DNA of 64,000 nt, from contig CAJUIL010000008.1 in the NCBI GenBank assembly GCA_910586225.1, positions 60,757-124,756 of the forward strand, given 5' to 3'. The translations under genes were made by a program, and so were the position numbers. Positions 17,078-25,967 of this stretch are shown here, piece by piece. A model generated the notes under the pieces. The model saw only the letters and a list, made by a program, of their open reading frames with translations. It had not been told where the DNA came from and did not search any database. Every line of letters begins with the position of its first letter. The first letter of the stretch is position 1. This DNA is from an uncultured Eubacterium sp. GTDB lineage: Bacteria; Bacillota; Clostridia; Lachnospirales; Lachnospiraceae.

Positions 17078-17392
17078 TTATTTTCTGCAGAACGTCCCAC
17101 AGGCAGTCTGCTCGCAGCGGCAGGCATTCGACCCACCGACATCAATGCCGTCTGCGCGGCAGCTGCAGTCGTCGTTGTGCACACACTTTTTAGCTTCGCA
17201 GCGGATATTGACTCTCTCAGATGGTTCCTTGCTGCTGTTCATAAAGGAATCACCGCGTCTTTCTTCAAAGCTGTCGCAGCAAGTCTCACTCGTGCTGCTG
17301 GCTCCGGCTCCGCCTACGCTGATATTTTCACGGACGCATCCGCGGTTCTGGTTATAACGGCAGCTCGTTACGCTGCATTCTAATCTTGGCAT
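17078..17392 (-). CDS. DUF1540 protein with two Cys-rich repeats
   Basis: 104 residues made of two related modules. The first is LECSVTSCRYNQNRGCVRENISV ending in CCDSF; the second is NIRCEAKKCVHNDDCSCRADGIDV ending in CGTF. Each holds four or five Cys in the C-x5-C-x(4-6)-C pattern of DUF1540, thought to bind a metal or form a small disulphide fold. Function unknown; often found in spore-forming Firmicutes. AAGGAGG upstream of the ATG. Lies 141 bp downstream of thrS on the same strand. Confidence 0.8.
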   Translation of the reverse strand: MPRLECSVTSCRYNQNRGCVRENISVGGAGASSTSETCCDSFEERRGDSFMNSSKEPSERVNIRCEAKKCVHNDDCSCRADGIDVGGSNACRCEQTACGTFCRK

Positions 17393-17533
17393 AATATACC
17401 TCCTTCATATGCAGGAATGCTCTATGGCATTCAATACTTAAATGCAGGTATAGTATCTGCAGAACACAGCGTCTTATGTGCTTCAAAAAAATATACCAGA
17501 TTTAACTTTTTCTGGAAATTCAGAAAATAAAAG

Positions 17534-19501
17534 CTATTTCACTTTTTCTTCCTCTGGAAGCTCTGTACGGATCTCTTTTGTACGGATTTCCTTGCAAATC
17601 TGATCAATAAACTGCTCCAGCGGTTTTACGCCTTCATTTCCGGCGAAACGGCTGCGTACAGATACCGTCTTATCCTCTTCTTCTTGTTTTCCTACGACAA
17701 GCATATACGGCAGCTTATCCAGCCTTGCGGCGCGTATCTTAAATCCGATTTTTTCAGAACGAGCGTCAATAGCAGCATCCACACCGTTTTTCTTTAATTC
17801 CGCAAGGACATACTGCGCATAATCATTGTATTTGTCGGAAATTGGCAGAACGCGTACTTGCTCTGGACATAACCAGGTCGGGAACTTTCCGGCATATTTT
17901 TCAATCAGCCATGCCAACGTACGTTCATAACAGCCGATAGCCGTTCTGTGGATAATATACGGACGGATCTTATCGCCGTTTTCGTCAATATAATACAGAT
18001 CAAAATTTTCAGCAATAGCACAGTCCAGTTGGATTGTGATCATCGTATCTTCCTTGCCGTATACATTTTTCGCCTGGATATCGATCTTCGGGCCATAAAA
18101 CGCGGCTTCGCCGTCCGCTTCGACAAACGGAAGCTCTTTATCGACAAGGATCTTACGCAGGGCATCTTGGGTCGTTTCCCAATACTGCGCATCGCCAAGG
18201 TATTTTTCCTTATTTTCCGGATCCCATTTGGACAGACGGTACGTTACGTCCTCCTGCAGGCCAAGCGTGGACAGCGTATGATACGCCAGCTCCAGACATC
18301 CCTTTAATTCGTCCTCGGTTTGATCCGGCCGTATAGCAAGATGTCCTTCTGAGATCGTAAACTGGCGCACACGCGTCAGACCATGCATCTCGCCAGATTC
18401 CTCCGAACGGAACAGCGTAGATGTCTCGCTCATTCGATAAGGCAGATCACGATAGGATTTCTGTGTATTTTTATATACATAATATTGGAATGGGCAGGTC
18501 ATTGGACGAAGCGCAAATACTTCCTTATCCTTTTCCTCATCACCCAGTATAAACATTCCCTCTTTATAGTGTCCCCAGTGTCCGGATATTTTGTACAAGT
18601 CGCTTTTTGCCATCAAAGGCGTCCTGGTACGCACATACCCCCACTCATTGTCCTCCAGATCCTCGATCCAGCGCTGGAGCTTCATAATCATTTTTGTGCC
18701 CTTTGGTGTAAAAAGCGGGAGTCCCTGTCCAACAACATCCACGGTCGTAAACAGATCCATTTCTCGTCCCAGCCTGTTATGATCACGCTTTTTGATATCC
18801 TCAAGATGCTCCAGATAAGCAGCCAGCTCGTCTTTTTTGTTAAACGCTGTCGCATAAATACGCTGCAGCTGCGCCTTGTGCTCGTCCCCTCTCCAATATG
18901 CCATTGACGATGAAATGAGTTTATAAGCTTTAATCCCTTTTGTCGACATTAAATGCGGCCCTGCGCACAAATCGACAAACCCGCCCTGGTCATAAAAAGA
19001 TATTTCCGAGCCTTCTGGGAGGTCTTCGATCAGCTCCACCTTATAAGGCTCGTTCCGTTCCTGCATATACGCAAGCGCTTCCTCTCTCGGCAGCGTAAAA
19101 CGAGTGATCTCGCGGCCTTCTTTGATGATTTTTTTCATTTCTGATTCAATATTGTCCAAATCCTCTCTGGAAAACGGCGTGTTGTCAAAATCATAATAAA
19201 AGCCGTCCTCGATCGCCGGGCCAATCGCAACCTTAGCATCCGGGAACAAGCGTTTTACCGCTTCAGCCATCACATGAGAGGCTGTATGGCGGATGACCTT
19301 TAAACCCTCTGCGTCGTTTGCTGTAACAATATTCAGCTCACAGTCTGCGGAAATCTCTGTTCTTAAATCTACAATTTCTCCATTTACCTCTCCAGCGCAG
19401 GCCATACGCGCAAGCCCGTCGCTGATATCCTTTGCAATTTCATATACGGATCTGGCGCAGTCGTATTCACGAACCGAACCATCCTTTAATTTAATCTGCA
19501 T
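17534..19501 (-). CDS. thrS: Threonine--tRNA ligase
   Basis: 655 residues. N-terminal TGS domain (MQIKLKDGSVREYDCA), the editing domain with HTASHVMAEAVK and SSSMAYWRGDE, and class II catalytic motifs (RTRTPLM, MTCPFQYYVYKN, FRSEESGEMHGLTRVRQF, HRTAIGCYERTLAWLIE). It ends with the anticodon-binding domain (LCPEQVRVLPISDKY). Role: charges tRNA-Thr. No T-box leader is visible. A small membrane protein gene starts the transcription unit 28 bp upstream. Confidence 0.98.
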   Translation of the reverse strand: MQIKLKDGSVREYDCARSVYEIAKDISDGLARMACAGEVNGEIVDLRTEISADCELNIVTANDAEGLKVIRHTASHVMAEAVKRLFPDAKVAIGPAIEDGFYYDFDNTPFSREDLDNIESEMKKIIKEGREITRFTLPREEALAYMQERNEPYKVELIEDLPEGSEISFYDQGGFVDLCAGPHLMSTKGIKAYKLISSSMAYWRGDEHKAQLQRIYATAFNKKDELAAYLEHLEDIKKRDHNRLGREMDLFTTVDVVGQGLPLFTPKGTKMIMKLQRWIEDLEDNEWGYVRTRTPLMAKSDLYKISGHWGHYKEGMFILGDEEKDKEVFALRPMTCPFQYYVYKNTQKSYRDLPYRMSETSTLFRSEESGEMHGLTRVRQFTISEGHLAIRPDQTEDELKGCLELAYHTLSTLGLQEDVTYRLSKWDPENKEKYLGDAQYWETTQDALRKILVDKELPFVEADGEAAFYGPKIDIQAKNVYGKEDTMITIQLDCAIAENFDLYYIDENGDKIRPYIIHRTAIGCYERTLAWLIEKYAGKFPTWLCPEQVRVLPISDKYNDYAQYVLAELKKNGVDAAIDARSEKIGFKIRAARLDKLPYMLVVGKQEEEDKTVSVRSRFAGNEGVKPLEQFIDQICKEIRTKEIRTELPEEEKVK

Positions 19502-19529
19502 TTTATTAATATCTCCTGTCTGTTTCTAT

Positions 19530-19739
19530 TTATGCTTCTTCTACCTGTTCTTCCTCGTATGCCTCCAAACGTCCGTTGCCGTTATTGCTGCCGATAATGG
19601 TTGTTTTTTTCGGAGAAAACAAAATTCCGAGTACAAATCCGGCAAGCGCACAGCAAACAACCTCTAAAAACAACTCTCTTTTGGATACGGTTGTAAAATC
19701 CTCTAAGGATTCCCAAAATGCTTTCATTTTTTTCATCAT
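19530..19739 (-). CDS. Small single-pass membrane protein upstream of thrS
   Basis: 69 residues: a charged N-terminus (WESLEDFTTVSKRE), one hydrophobic segment (LFLEVVCCALAGFVLGILFS), a basic stop-transfer (PKK) and an acidic tail (LEAYEEEQVEEA). GAAGGAAAG precedes the ATG at a good distance and the stop is 28 bp from thrS. The layout supports a real protein, though no family is recognised and its function is unknown. A comparable tiny membrane protein precedes alaS (38508-38663). Confidence 0.65.
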   Translation of the reverse strand: MMKKMKAFWESLEDFTTVSKRELFLEVVCCALAGFVLGILFSPKKTTIIGSNNGNGRLEAYEEEQVEEA

Positions 19740-19886
19740 GCTTTCCTTCTTTCTTTTTTATTCTTCTTTTTTATAGGATACAAGATTTTCTATCCTGCTT
19801 TCACTTACTTTCGTCTGACTGATTCTTATCTTACATCGTTTATGCGTAACTGCCAATCCGTAAAATCCTGGGATAGCATACAAGTC

Positions 19887-19915
19887 GTAACAGTTCAGCC
19901 AATCTGGACTGTTAC
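19887..19915. repeat. Short palindrome made of the two ends of the 134-bp element
   Basis: GTAACAGTTCAG, 5 nt, then a near-complement ending CTGTTAC. It matches the terminal sequences of the 134-bp element at 29950 and 38896 with no interior. The arms extend outward as GTC/GAC, and no 8-bp duplication is visible. It may be a deletion derivative or act as the hairpin after the chemoreceptor gene. Confidence 0.55.
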
Positions 19916-19936
19916 GACAATAGATTAGTTGCTGCT

Positions 19937-21967
19937 CTAAACTTCAAAACGCTGCACAAGCTCATTTAAAATTACTGCCTGTGAAGCCAGCTCCTGTGAG
20001 GTCGCAGAAGTTTCCTGCGCGGCTGCGGAATTATCCTGGACACTCTGCACGATCTCCTGGATCCTGGCTCTTATCTGCTCCATATTATCCGCCTGTACCG
20101 CTGCGTTGTCTGCGGTCTTGCGTATCATTTCATTGACCTTGCCCACAGCATTTACGGACTCCTCCAGAGAGGACATCACACCGTTGGCAATCGTGCTTCC
20201 GTTATTGATCTCATCCATGGAAACGCCGATCAAGTCTCTTGTCATATTTGCCGCCTTAGAGCTTTCCATTGCCAGCTTTCCAATTTCGTCCGCTACGACT
20301 GCAAAGCCTTTGCCTGCTTCGCCCGCGCGTGCCGCTTCAATCGATGCGTTCAATGACAACAGATTCGTCTGGTCTGCAATTTCCTCAATCGTCTGGATAA
20401 TACCAACAACCTGCTGGGAGGTTTCGTGGATCTTGCTGACTGCGTCCATCATCTTTTGCATCTTTTCCTGGTTCTGCTCAATCATTTTTGTCACACGTAC
20501 GGTAGCTTCTGCGGAAATCTCCGCATCCTTGCGGCTTGCCTGTACCTGCTCGTCAATCGCAGCCGCTGACTCAGCCAGTCCGTCGACTGCCGCTGCCTGC
20601 GCCCCGGCTCCTTCTGCAAGCGTTTCCGATGCGTTTGCCAGTTCTCCTGCACCGGTAGATACCTGGTCGGCGCTGTTTGCAATATTTTCCATGACATCGC
20701 TCATTGATGCGGAAATATGCAGCAATGCTTCCTTTAATTTTGCAAATTCACCTACATAGTCGTTTTTCAGTTCAATATTCAGCTTTCCTTCTCCAAGATC
20801 TGTCAGCACATCCGCCGTTTCATCAATGTACACAATATATTCCTTCAGCCTGTTTACCGTCTCCCCGATAGAATGCCCAAGCTCTCCAATCTCATCTTCA
20901 GCCGTAATCTGCAGATGTACGTCAAGATCACCAGCCGCAAGCTTCTGCGCCGTTTGATTCAGCTCCAGGATCGGCTTCGTCAGGTTGGATGCGCTTCTAC
21001 GGATATTAAGCACAATAAGGATGATACCAAGTACAAAAACTGCGATTAATCCTGCGATCAACATCAGTATCAAAGAATAATACTCCATCCATGACATATT
21101 GCTGATCACCGTATAACCAGTCTCCTCGCTAAATGCTACAATTCCGAATTTCGTCTCACCGTTTACCTTGTATTTCAAAAACTGTCCTTTGCCTTCTGCA
21201 ACCGCGTCTCTCAAATTCTGGGAAACATCTACTTCATCCAAATTTTTATCCAAAAGCTCCTCTTGCGGATGGTAAATGATCTTGCCTTCACCTGATACAA
21301 GAAGCAGATATCCACTCTCTCCTACCTTGTAATGGCTCATAACATTCGACATACGATCCAGGGAAATGTCCACACCTACCACACCAAGCGGTTCATCGGT
21401 GTCTGTGTCATAGACCGGAGATACTGCGCTGATAATGATCTGTCCAGTACTTGGATCAATATAAGGATCCGTTAGCAGCGTTTTACGCGCTTCTACACAC
21501 GGATACCAGACGCGCTCTGTAAAGACCCATGTTTCATCCGAGGTAAATCCATCTGACTGCGTAAGCACGCTTGTATCCATATCCGCGATCCATGCGAACA
21601 GAAAATTTTCTGGATCCGTCTCTACTACATTTGCAAGAAACTCACGGGTACAATCCATTTCCGGGTGATCATTGATATGGCTTCCCGGCTTTGTTTCCGC
21701 CAATATCTCCCGTATTTCCGGATTCACCGCAAGCTGCTCTGACACCTTTTCATATTTGCCCAAAAATCCCGTCAGTTCATACAGCGCAGATTCCGACTCC
21801 AATTTTAGTTCGTTTTCTTTTGCTGATGCGATAACAGACCGAACGATCAAAATCGCGACAAGAGCCACAATCACAAACACAACCAGCACGCTGCGCCCAA
21901 TCTGTATCAATATTTCATCCATGATCCTTTTTTTCGGATGCATTTTAACATCCTTTTGTGCCTTCAT
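19937..21967 (-). CDS. Methyl-accepting chemotaxis protein
   Basis: 676 residues. Helix near residues 15-45 (SVLVVFVIVALVAILIV), then an extracellular dCache-type sensor (DPYIDPSTGQIIISAVSPVYD, GVVGVDISLDRM). A second helix (LILMLIAGLIAVFVLGIILIV) and a HAMP domain (ILELNQTAQKLAAGDLDVHL) follow. The signalling hairpin tip is EIADQTNLLSLNASIEAARA with GKGFAVVADEIGKLA. Role: chemoreceptor relaying small-molecule signals to CheA/CheW. The ligand is unknown; the dCache fold often binds amino acids or related metabolites. It stands alone, without che genes nearby. Confidence 0.93.
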   Translation of the reverse strand: MKAQKDVKMHPKKRIMDEILIQIGRSVLVVFVIVALVAILIVRSVIASAKENELKLESESALYELTGFLGKYEKVSEQLAVNPEIREILAETKPGSHINDHPEMDCTREFLANVVETDPENFLFAWIADMDTSVLTQSDGFTSDETWVFTERVWYPCVEARKTLLTDPYIDPSTGQIIISAVSPVYDTDTDEPLGVVGVDISLDRMSNVMSHYKVGESGYLLLVSGEGKIIYHPQEELLDKNLDEVDVSQNLRDAVAEGKGQFLKYKVNGETKFGIVAFSEETGYTVISNMSWMEYYSLILMLIAGLIAVFVLGIILIVLNIRRSASNLTKPILELNQTAQKLAAGDLDVHLQITAEDEIGELGHSIGETVNRLKEYIVYIDETADVLTDLGEGKLNIELKNDYVGEFAKLKEALLHISASMSDVMENIANSADQVSTGAGELANASETLAEGAGAQAAAVDGLAESAAAIDEQVQASRKDAEISAEATVRVTKMIEQNQEKMQKMMDAVSKIHETSQQVVGIIQTIEEIADQTNLLSLNASIEAARAGEAGKGFAVVADEIGKLAMESSKAANMTRDLIGVSMDEINNGSTIANGVMSSLEESVNAVGKVNEMIRKTADNAAVQADNMEQIRARIQEIVQSVQDNSAAAQETSATSQELASQAVILNELVQRFEV

Positions 21968-22084
21968 AAAATGCTTTCCTCCTCTCCCTTACGGGCATCC
22001 TATCGCTCGTTTTGCAGGTTCTTCTCCAGCTGTTTCTCTATTCTATTGTATTACTTTTTTACACCAGGCGCAACAACGAAATCA

Positions 22085-22450
22085 TTACTTTGGCACAATT
22101 TCCAGCCAATAGCCGTCCGGATCCTTGATAAAGTAAATTCCCATCGCCGGATTCTCATAACAGATGCATCCCATTTCCTCGTGCAGCCGATGCGCGGCCT
22201 CATAATCATCCGTGCGAAATGCCAGATGAAACTCACAGTCTCCCAAGTTATACGGCCTTTGCATATCCCGCATCCAAGTCAGCTCCAGCTCAAAATCCGA
22301 CTGTGCATTCGCAACATAGACGATGATAAAAGAACCGTCTTCCGCGGTTTTTCTTCGTATCTCATGCAGCCCCAACGCTTTTTCATAAAAATCCAGCGAC
22401 CTTTGCAAGTCATAAACATTGTAATTTTCGTGGATCATTTTGAAATCCAT
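22085..22450 (-). CDS. VOC-family protein, glyoxalase I-like
   Basis: 121 residues with the paired beta-alpha-beta-beta-beta modules of the VOC superfamily. His near the N-terminus (MIHENYNVYDLQRSLDFYEKAL), Glu in FELELTWM, His in EFHLAFRTDDY and Glu in KDPDGYWLEIVPK occupy the metal-ligand positions of glyoxalase I. Role: probably lactoylglutathione lyase-type detoxification or a related reaction; the thiol cofactor in this organism is uncertain. GGAGGAGA ribosome site upstream of the ATG. Confidence 0.85.
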   Translation of the reverse strand: MDFKMIHENYNVYDLQRSLDFYEKALGLHEIRRKTAEDGSFIIVYVANAQSDFELELTWMRDMQRPYNLGDCEFHLAFRTDDYEAAHRLHEEMGCICYENPAMGIYFIKDPDGYWLEIVPK

Positions 22451-22484
22451 GTGAATCTCCTCCTTTTAAATAAGTTAATAATAA

Positions 22485-22526
22485 AATCCGGCACATGAGA
22501 AGCTTGCCTTCACAAAGCGCCGGATT
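22485..22526 (-). terminator. Terminator after the SEC-C gene
   Basis: AATCCGGC (22485-22492) pairs with GCCGGATT (22519-22526), with an inner GAAG/CTTC hairpin. On the minus strand it is followed by TTTTATTATT. It lies directly after the stop of the SEC-C protein gene. Confidence 0.65.
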
Positions 22527-22534
22527 GCTGGCTA

Positions 22535-23041
22535 TTATTTTTTGTTCATACAACAGTATTTATATTTTTTTCCGCTGCCGCATGGACATGGCTCATTGCG
22601 GCCAATTTTCTTTCCGACAATCACAGTGCCAGATTTTTTCTGCTCCAGATACAGAGCTTTCTTCGTCTCCGCGTCAAAAATATCATCCCACATCGGCAGA
22701 TTATACAGCCAGTCCGCTTTTGCGTCCACCATGTTTTTATAAAGCTTTTCCTTATCGAAGGCAAGGCTGACCACCGTATCCTCCTCCATCGTGTCAATCG
22801 GATTCGGTTCTTTTAAGCTGTCATTGATCCCGTCTAAAAATCCGGTCATTTCCATAATCGTCAGCTCAAACTTTTGCGCAAGCTCCTTGACGGTCCCCTT
22901 GACCTCCTCGTCCGGATTAACGAGCAGCTTTTCATAAACGCCCTGTTCCAGACGGAAATAGTTGTTCCACAGCTTTTCCAGCTCGCCTTTATTTGTTTTT
23001 TCATTATAGACGACTTTTTTCCATTCTTCTAATAACGCCAT
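22535..23041 (-). CDS. SEC-C motif protein
   Basis: 168 residues. The C-terminus is a SEC-C zinc-binding motif, RNEPCPCGSGKKYKYCCMNKK. The N-terminal ~130 residues are helical and acidic (EEVKGTVKELAQKFELTIM, DGINDSLKEPNPIDTMEED) and not matched to a named domain. SEC-C tails bind zinc and occur in SecA and in many small proteins of unknown role. The gene is monocistronic, ended by the hairpin at 22485-22526. Confidence 0.8.
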   Translation of the reverse strand: MALLEEWKKVVYNEKTNKGELEKLWNNYFRLEQGVYEKLLVNPDEEVKGTVKELAQKFELTIMEMTGFLDGINDSLKEPNPIDTMEEDTVVSLAFDKEKLYKNMVDAKADWLYNLPMWDDIFDAETKKALYLEQKKSGTVIVGKKIGRNEPCPCGSGKKYKYCCMNKK

Positions 23042-23152
23042 ACCTGTATCCCATCCTTTTTCTTCGTTCCTAATTTAACAGAAGTATTTTTGTACCTGAT
23101 TTTCAAGACCCATTATAACCTATCCGGGCGAGTTTTCCAAGTGTTTTTTGGT

Positions 23153-23259
23153 AAAAACGAAAAGCTGCCCTTTGGGCAGCTTTTCTATTGGGGGAGGATA
23201 AAGTATTTATTGTATCTTTTGCATACATCCGAAGACTTTTTTGGGGGTAATTCATCTTC
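23153..23259 (-). ncRNA. Candidate small regulatory RNA with C-rich loops
   Basis: A perfect -10 (TATAAT, 23266-23271) faces left. The predicted ~107-nt transcript opens with a 9-bp hairpin (ATCCGAAGA/TCTTCGGAT, 23227-23263) whose loop contains ACCCCC. An unpaired stretch with CCTCCCCC (23191-23198) follows, and it ends in a strong terminator (stem 23159-23185, then TTTTT). No protein gene precedes that terminator on this strand, so it must end some other transcript. C-rich unpaired motifs that can pair with AGGAGG are typical of Firmicutes trans-acting RNAs. The -35 is weak. Confidence 0.5.
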
Positions 23260-23343
23260 GGATTAATTATAGTATAGACGCTTTCCGAAAAGATATTCAT
23301 AAAATCAAAAAAATTTTTCTCGTTTCTCTGGCACATCCTTCTA

Positions 23344-23372
23344 TTGACTTCACTCCGCTAAACTGCTATGAT
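23344..23372 (+). promoter_or_regulatory. Promoter of the amino-acid ABC importer
   Basis: TTGACT (23344-23349), 17-nt spacer, TATGAT (23367-23372). The start would fall near 23379, giving an ~84-nt leader to the ATG at 23463. Confidence 0.7.
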
Positions 23373-23462
23373 TAGGAAGTGTTGGCGCAGCATTTTTGTA
23401 TCTGCTTTGCCAGCACTGCAAATTTTACATATATAATAAGGAAGAAAAAGGAGATTTTTACG

Positions 23463-24401
23463 ATGAAAAAATTAATCGCACTATCACTGACTATGGCGTT
23501 ATCCTTCTCATTGGCCGCTTGTGGAAGCAAAGACGATGCTGCAAGCAACAAGGAACCTGCATCAGACAGCAGCTCCACAGCAGACGACACAAACGACAGC
23601 GCGGACAACAGCAACGCGGACGATACTGACAGCAGCACAGATGATACTACTGGCAGCAATACCGATGACAGCTCTGCGGCAGGCAATTCCGATGATAGCG
23701 ACTTAGCTTATGTAAAAGAAAAAGGTACGCTCGTCGTAGGTATCACAGATTTTGAACCAATGGATTACCAGGATGCGGACGGAAACTGGATCGGCTTTGA
23801 CGCGGATATGGCAAAAGCGTTTGCTGAGAGCATCGGCGTTACTGCGAAATTTGTCGAAATCGACTGGGACAACAAAATATTGGAACTGGACGGAAAGACG
23901 ATCGACTGTGTATGGAACGGCATGACGCTGACAGATGAAGTGATCAGCTCTATGGAATGCTCCGATCCGTATTTTAATAACGCGCAGGTTGTAATCGTTC
24001 ATGCGGACAAGGCTGACCTGTACCAGGATGTGGACAGCCTCAAAGAGCTGAATTTTGCTGTGGAAGCAGGAAGCGCCGGAGAAGCGCAGGCAAAGAACAA
24101 CAATTTCAGCTACACACCAGTCCAACAGCAGTCCAGCGCGCTGATGGAGGTAGCAGCTGGTACTGCAGACGCCGCTATTATCGATTTCTTAATGGCTTCG
24201 GCTATGGTTGGTGAAGGTACCGGCTATGCGGATTTAACGCATACCGTAAGCTTAAACAGCGAGGAATATGGCGTAGGCTTCCGTAAAGGCTCAGATCTTG
24301 CTGCCTCTTTAAACGACTTTTTCGACGCTTCCTACGCGGACGGCAGCATGGAAAAATGCGCAAAGACCTACAACATCCAGGATGCGCTTGTGCAGCAATA
24401 G
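23463..24401 (+). CDS. Amino-acid ABC transporter substrate-binding lipoprotein
   Basis: 312 residues from the ATG at 23463 (AAGGAG upstream). Lipoprotein signal with lipobox LAAC (MALSFSLAACGSK) and a long Ser/Asp/Thr-rich linker of about 60 residues. The SBP family-3 fold follows: GTLVVGITDFEPMDYQD, GFDADMAKAFAESIG, DCVWNGMTLTDE. Role: captures a polar amino acid at the cell surface for the permease and ATPase encoded next. The specific ligand is not deducible. The low-complexity linker probably spaces the domain away from the membrane through the thick wall. Confidence 0.92.
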   Translation: MKKLIALSLTMALSFSLAACGSKDDAASNKEPASDSSSTADDTNDSADNSNADDTDSSTDDTTGSNTDDSSAAGNSDDSDLAYVKEKGTLVVGITDFEPMDYQDADGNWIGFDADMAKAFAESIGVTAKFVEIDWDNKILELDGKTIDCVWNGMTLTDEVISSMECSDPYFNNAQVVIVHADKADLYQDVDSLKELNFAVEAGSAGEAQAKNNNFSYTPVQQQSSALMEVAAGTADAAIIDFLMASAMVGEGTGYADLTHTVSLNSEEYGVGFRKGSDLAASLNDFFDASYADGSMEKCAKTYNIQDALVQQ

Positions 24402-24434
24402 TTATTACAGTTTAAGTGAAAGCAGGACAAGGAA

Positions 24435-25121
24435 ATGGAACTTTTTCTGGAACAATTTCCCATTGTTGTTAAAGCGCTCAACGTTGGCTTTTTACAGACG
24501 TTAAAGCTTTTTCTTGTTACATTGATCGGCGCGTTCCCGCTTGGGCTTATCATTGCGTTCGGCTCTATGAGCCGGTTCGCGCCGCTCCGCTATTTTACCA
24601 GGCTGCTTGTCTGGATCATACGCGGTACGCCGCTTATGATCCAGCTTTTGATCATTTTTTATTTTCCGAGCCTGGTATTACATACACCGATCTGGGGCGG
24701 CACCCAGTCCGGGCGCTTCCTTGCTGCCTCCGTATCGTTTATCCTCAACTACGCCTGCTATTTTTCTGAAATTTACCGCGGCGGCATTCAGGGGATCCCG
24801 GTAGGACAGACGGAAGCCGGGCTTGTGCTTGGTATGACACGCAGCCAGATTTTCTTTAAGGTCACCTTACTGCAGATGATCAAGCGTATCGTTCCTCCAA
24901 TGTCCAACGAGATCATTACGCTTGTCAAGGATACCTCCCTGGCCCAGATCATCGCCATGCAGGAACTTATCTGGGCAGGTGAAGCGTTTATGAAAGGCTC
25001 ACAAGGCATTTCCGGCGCGATCTGGCCATTGTTTTTTACCGCTGTCTATTACCTGTTCTTTAACGGGATCCTTACGATCCTGCTTGGACAGCTGGAGCGA
25101 AAGCTGGATTATTTCCGATAG
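24435..25121 (+). CDS. Amino-acid ABC transporter permease
   Basis: 228 residues with about five membrane helices. His/Glu/Gln/Arg-type family features are present: GFLQTLKLFLVTLIGAFPLG, WIIRGTPLMIQLLIIFY and the coupling-loop EAGLVLGMTRSQIFFKVTLLQ (EAA-type motif). Role: forms the membrane channel of the importer with the binding protein (33 bp upstream) and ATPase (38 bp downstream). A single permease gene implies a homodimer. Confidence 0.93.
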   Translation: MELFLEQFPIVVKALNVGFLQTLKLFLVTLIGAFPLGLIIAFGSMSRFAPLRYFTRLLVWIIRGTPLMIQLLIIFYFPSLVLHTPIWGGTQSGRFLAASVSFILNYACYFSEIYRGGIQGIPVGQTEAGLVLGMTRSQIFFKVTLLQMIKRIVPPMSNEIITLVKDTSLAQIIAMQELIWAGEAFMKGSQGISGAIWPLFFTAVYYLFFNGILTILLGQLERKLDYFR

Positions 25122-25159
25122 GCCGCTGGACAGACGAATGAAAGGAGGAACAAAACTAT

Positions 25160-25945
25160 ATGTCGATGTTAGAAGTGGAACATATCCGTAAGACCTTTGA
25201 CCATACACAAGTGCTGCAGGATATCAGCTTTTCCCTAGACCAAGGACAGGTCGTTTCGATTATCGGTTCTTCCGGAAGCGGGAAAACAACGCTTCTGCGA
25301 TGCCTGAATTTTCTGGAACGCCCAGACGGCGGAATCATCCGGGTCAATGGCGAGACGCTGTTTGACGCCGAACACACCATGACCCAGAGCGATCGGGATA
25401 TCCGCAGAAAGCGTCTGCATTTCGGACTTGTATTTCAGTCGTTTAATCTGTTTCCGCAATACACCGCACTGCAAAATGTCATGCTTGCCAAACAGCTGCT
25501 TGCTAAAGACGAACCAGATTACAAGACAAGAAAAAAAGAAATTTATAAAGAAATCGAAGCGCAATCGGTATTGCTCCTGCAGCAGATGGGCTTGGGCGAC
25601 CGGATGCTGAATTATCCGCACCAGCTCTCCGGCGGCCAGTGCCAGCGCGTAGCTATCGCACGTGCACTAGCGCTGACGCCTGATATCCTCTGCTTCGACG
25701 AACCGACCTCCGCGCTCGACCCGGAACTGACCGGAGAGGTGCTGCGGGTCATCCGCGAACTGGCTGACCGCCAGACAACCATGATCATCGTAACACATGA
25801 GATGGCTTTCGCCAGAGATGTTGCAAACCATGTTATTTTTATGGATGATGGCTGCATCCTAGAGCAAGGCGATCCTTATGAGGTCATGGAGCACCCAAAG
25901 GAAGAACGCACCAAACAGTTTTTATCCCGCTTTACACAGGGATAG
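25160..25945 (+). CDS. Amino-acid ABC transporter ATP-binding protein
   Basis: 261 residues. Walker A GSSGSGKTT, Q-loop VFQSFNLFPQYTALQNVM, signature LSGGQCQRVAIARAL, Walker B DILCFDEPTSALD and switch His in IIVTHEM. The sequence is of the polar amino-acid (GlnQ/ArtP) class. A ~15-residue lysine-rich insert (YKTRKKEIYKEIEAQSV) sits between Q-loop and signature. AAAGGAGG before the ATG. Role: drives import by ATP hydrolysis on the cytoplasmic side. Confidence 0.96.
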   Translation: MSMLEVEHIRKTFDHTQVLQDISFSLDQGQVVSIIGSSGSGKTTLLRCLNFLERPDGGIIRVNGETLFDAEHTMTQSDRDIRRKRLHFGLVFQSFNLFPQYTALQNVMLAKQLLAKDEPDYKTRKKEIYKEIEAQSVLLLQQMGLGDRMLNYPHQLSGGQCQRVAIARALALTPDILCFDEPTSALDPELTGEVLRVIRELADRQTTMIIVTHEMAFARDVANHVIFMDDGCILEQGDPYEVMEHPKEERTKQFLSRFTQG

Positions 25946-25967
25946 CAGCATAGGAAAGGATTGGCTT

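Noticed and set aside
17393..17533. Possible leader or T-box near thrS, and likewise before alaS
   Set aside because: No T-box sequence (TGGNACCGCG-like) or specifier-like stem was seen before thrS, its small upstream gene, or alaS.
23103..23336. 77-residue minus-strand frame
   Set aside because: It runs through the hairpins and terminator of the candidate small RNA and lacks a ribosome site.
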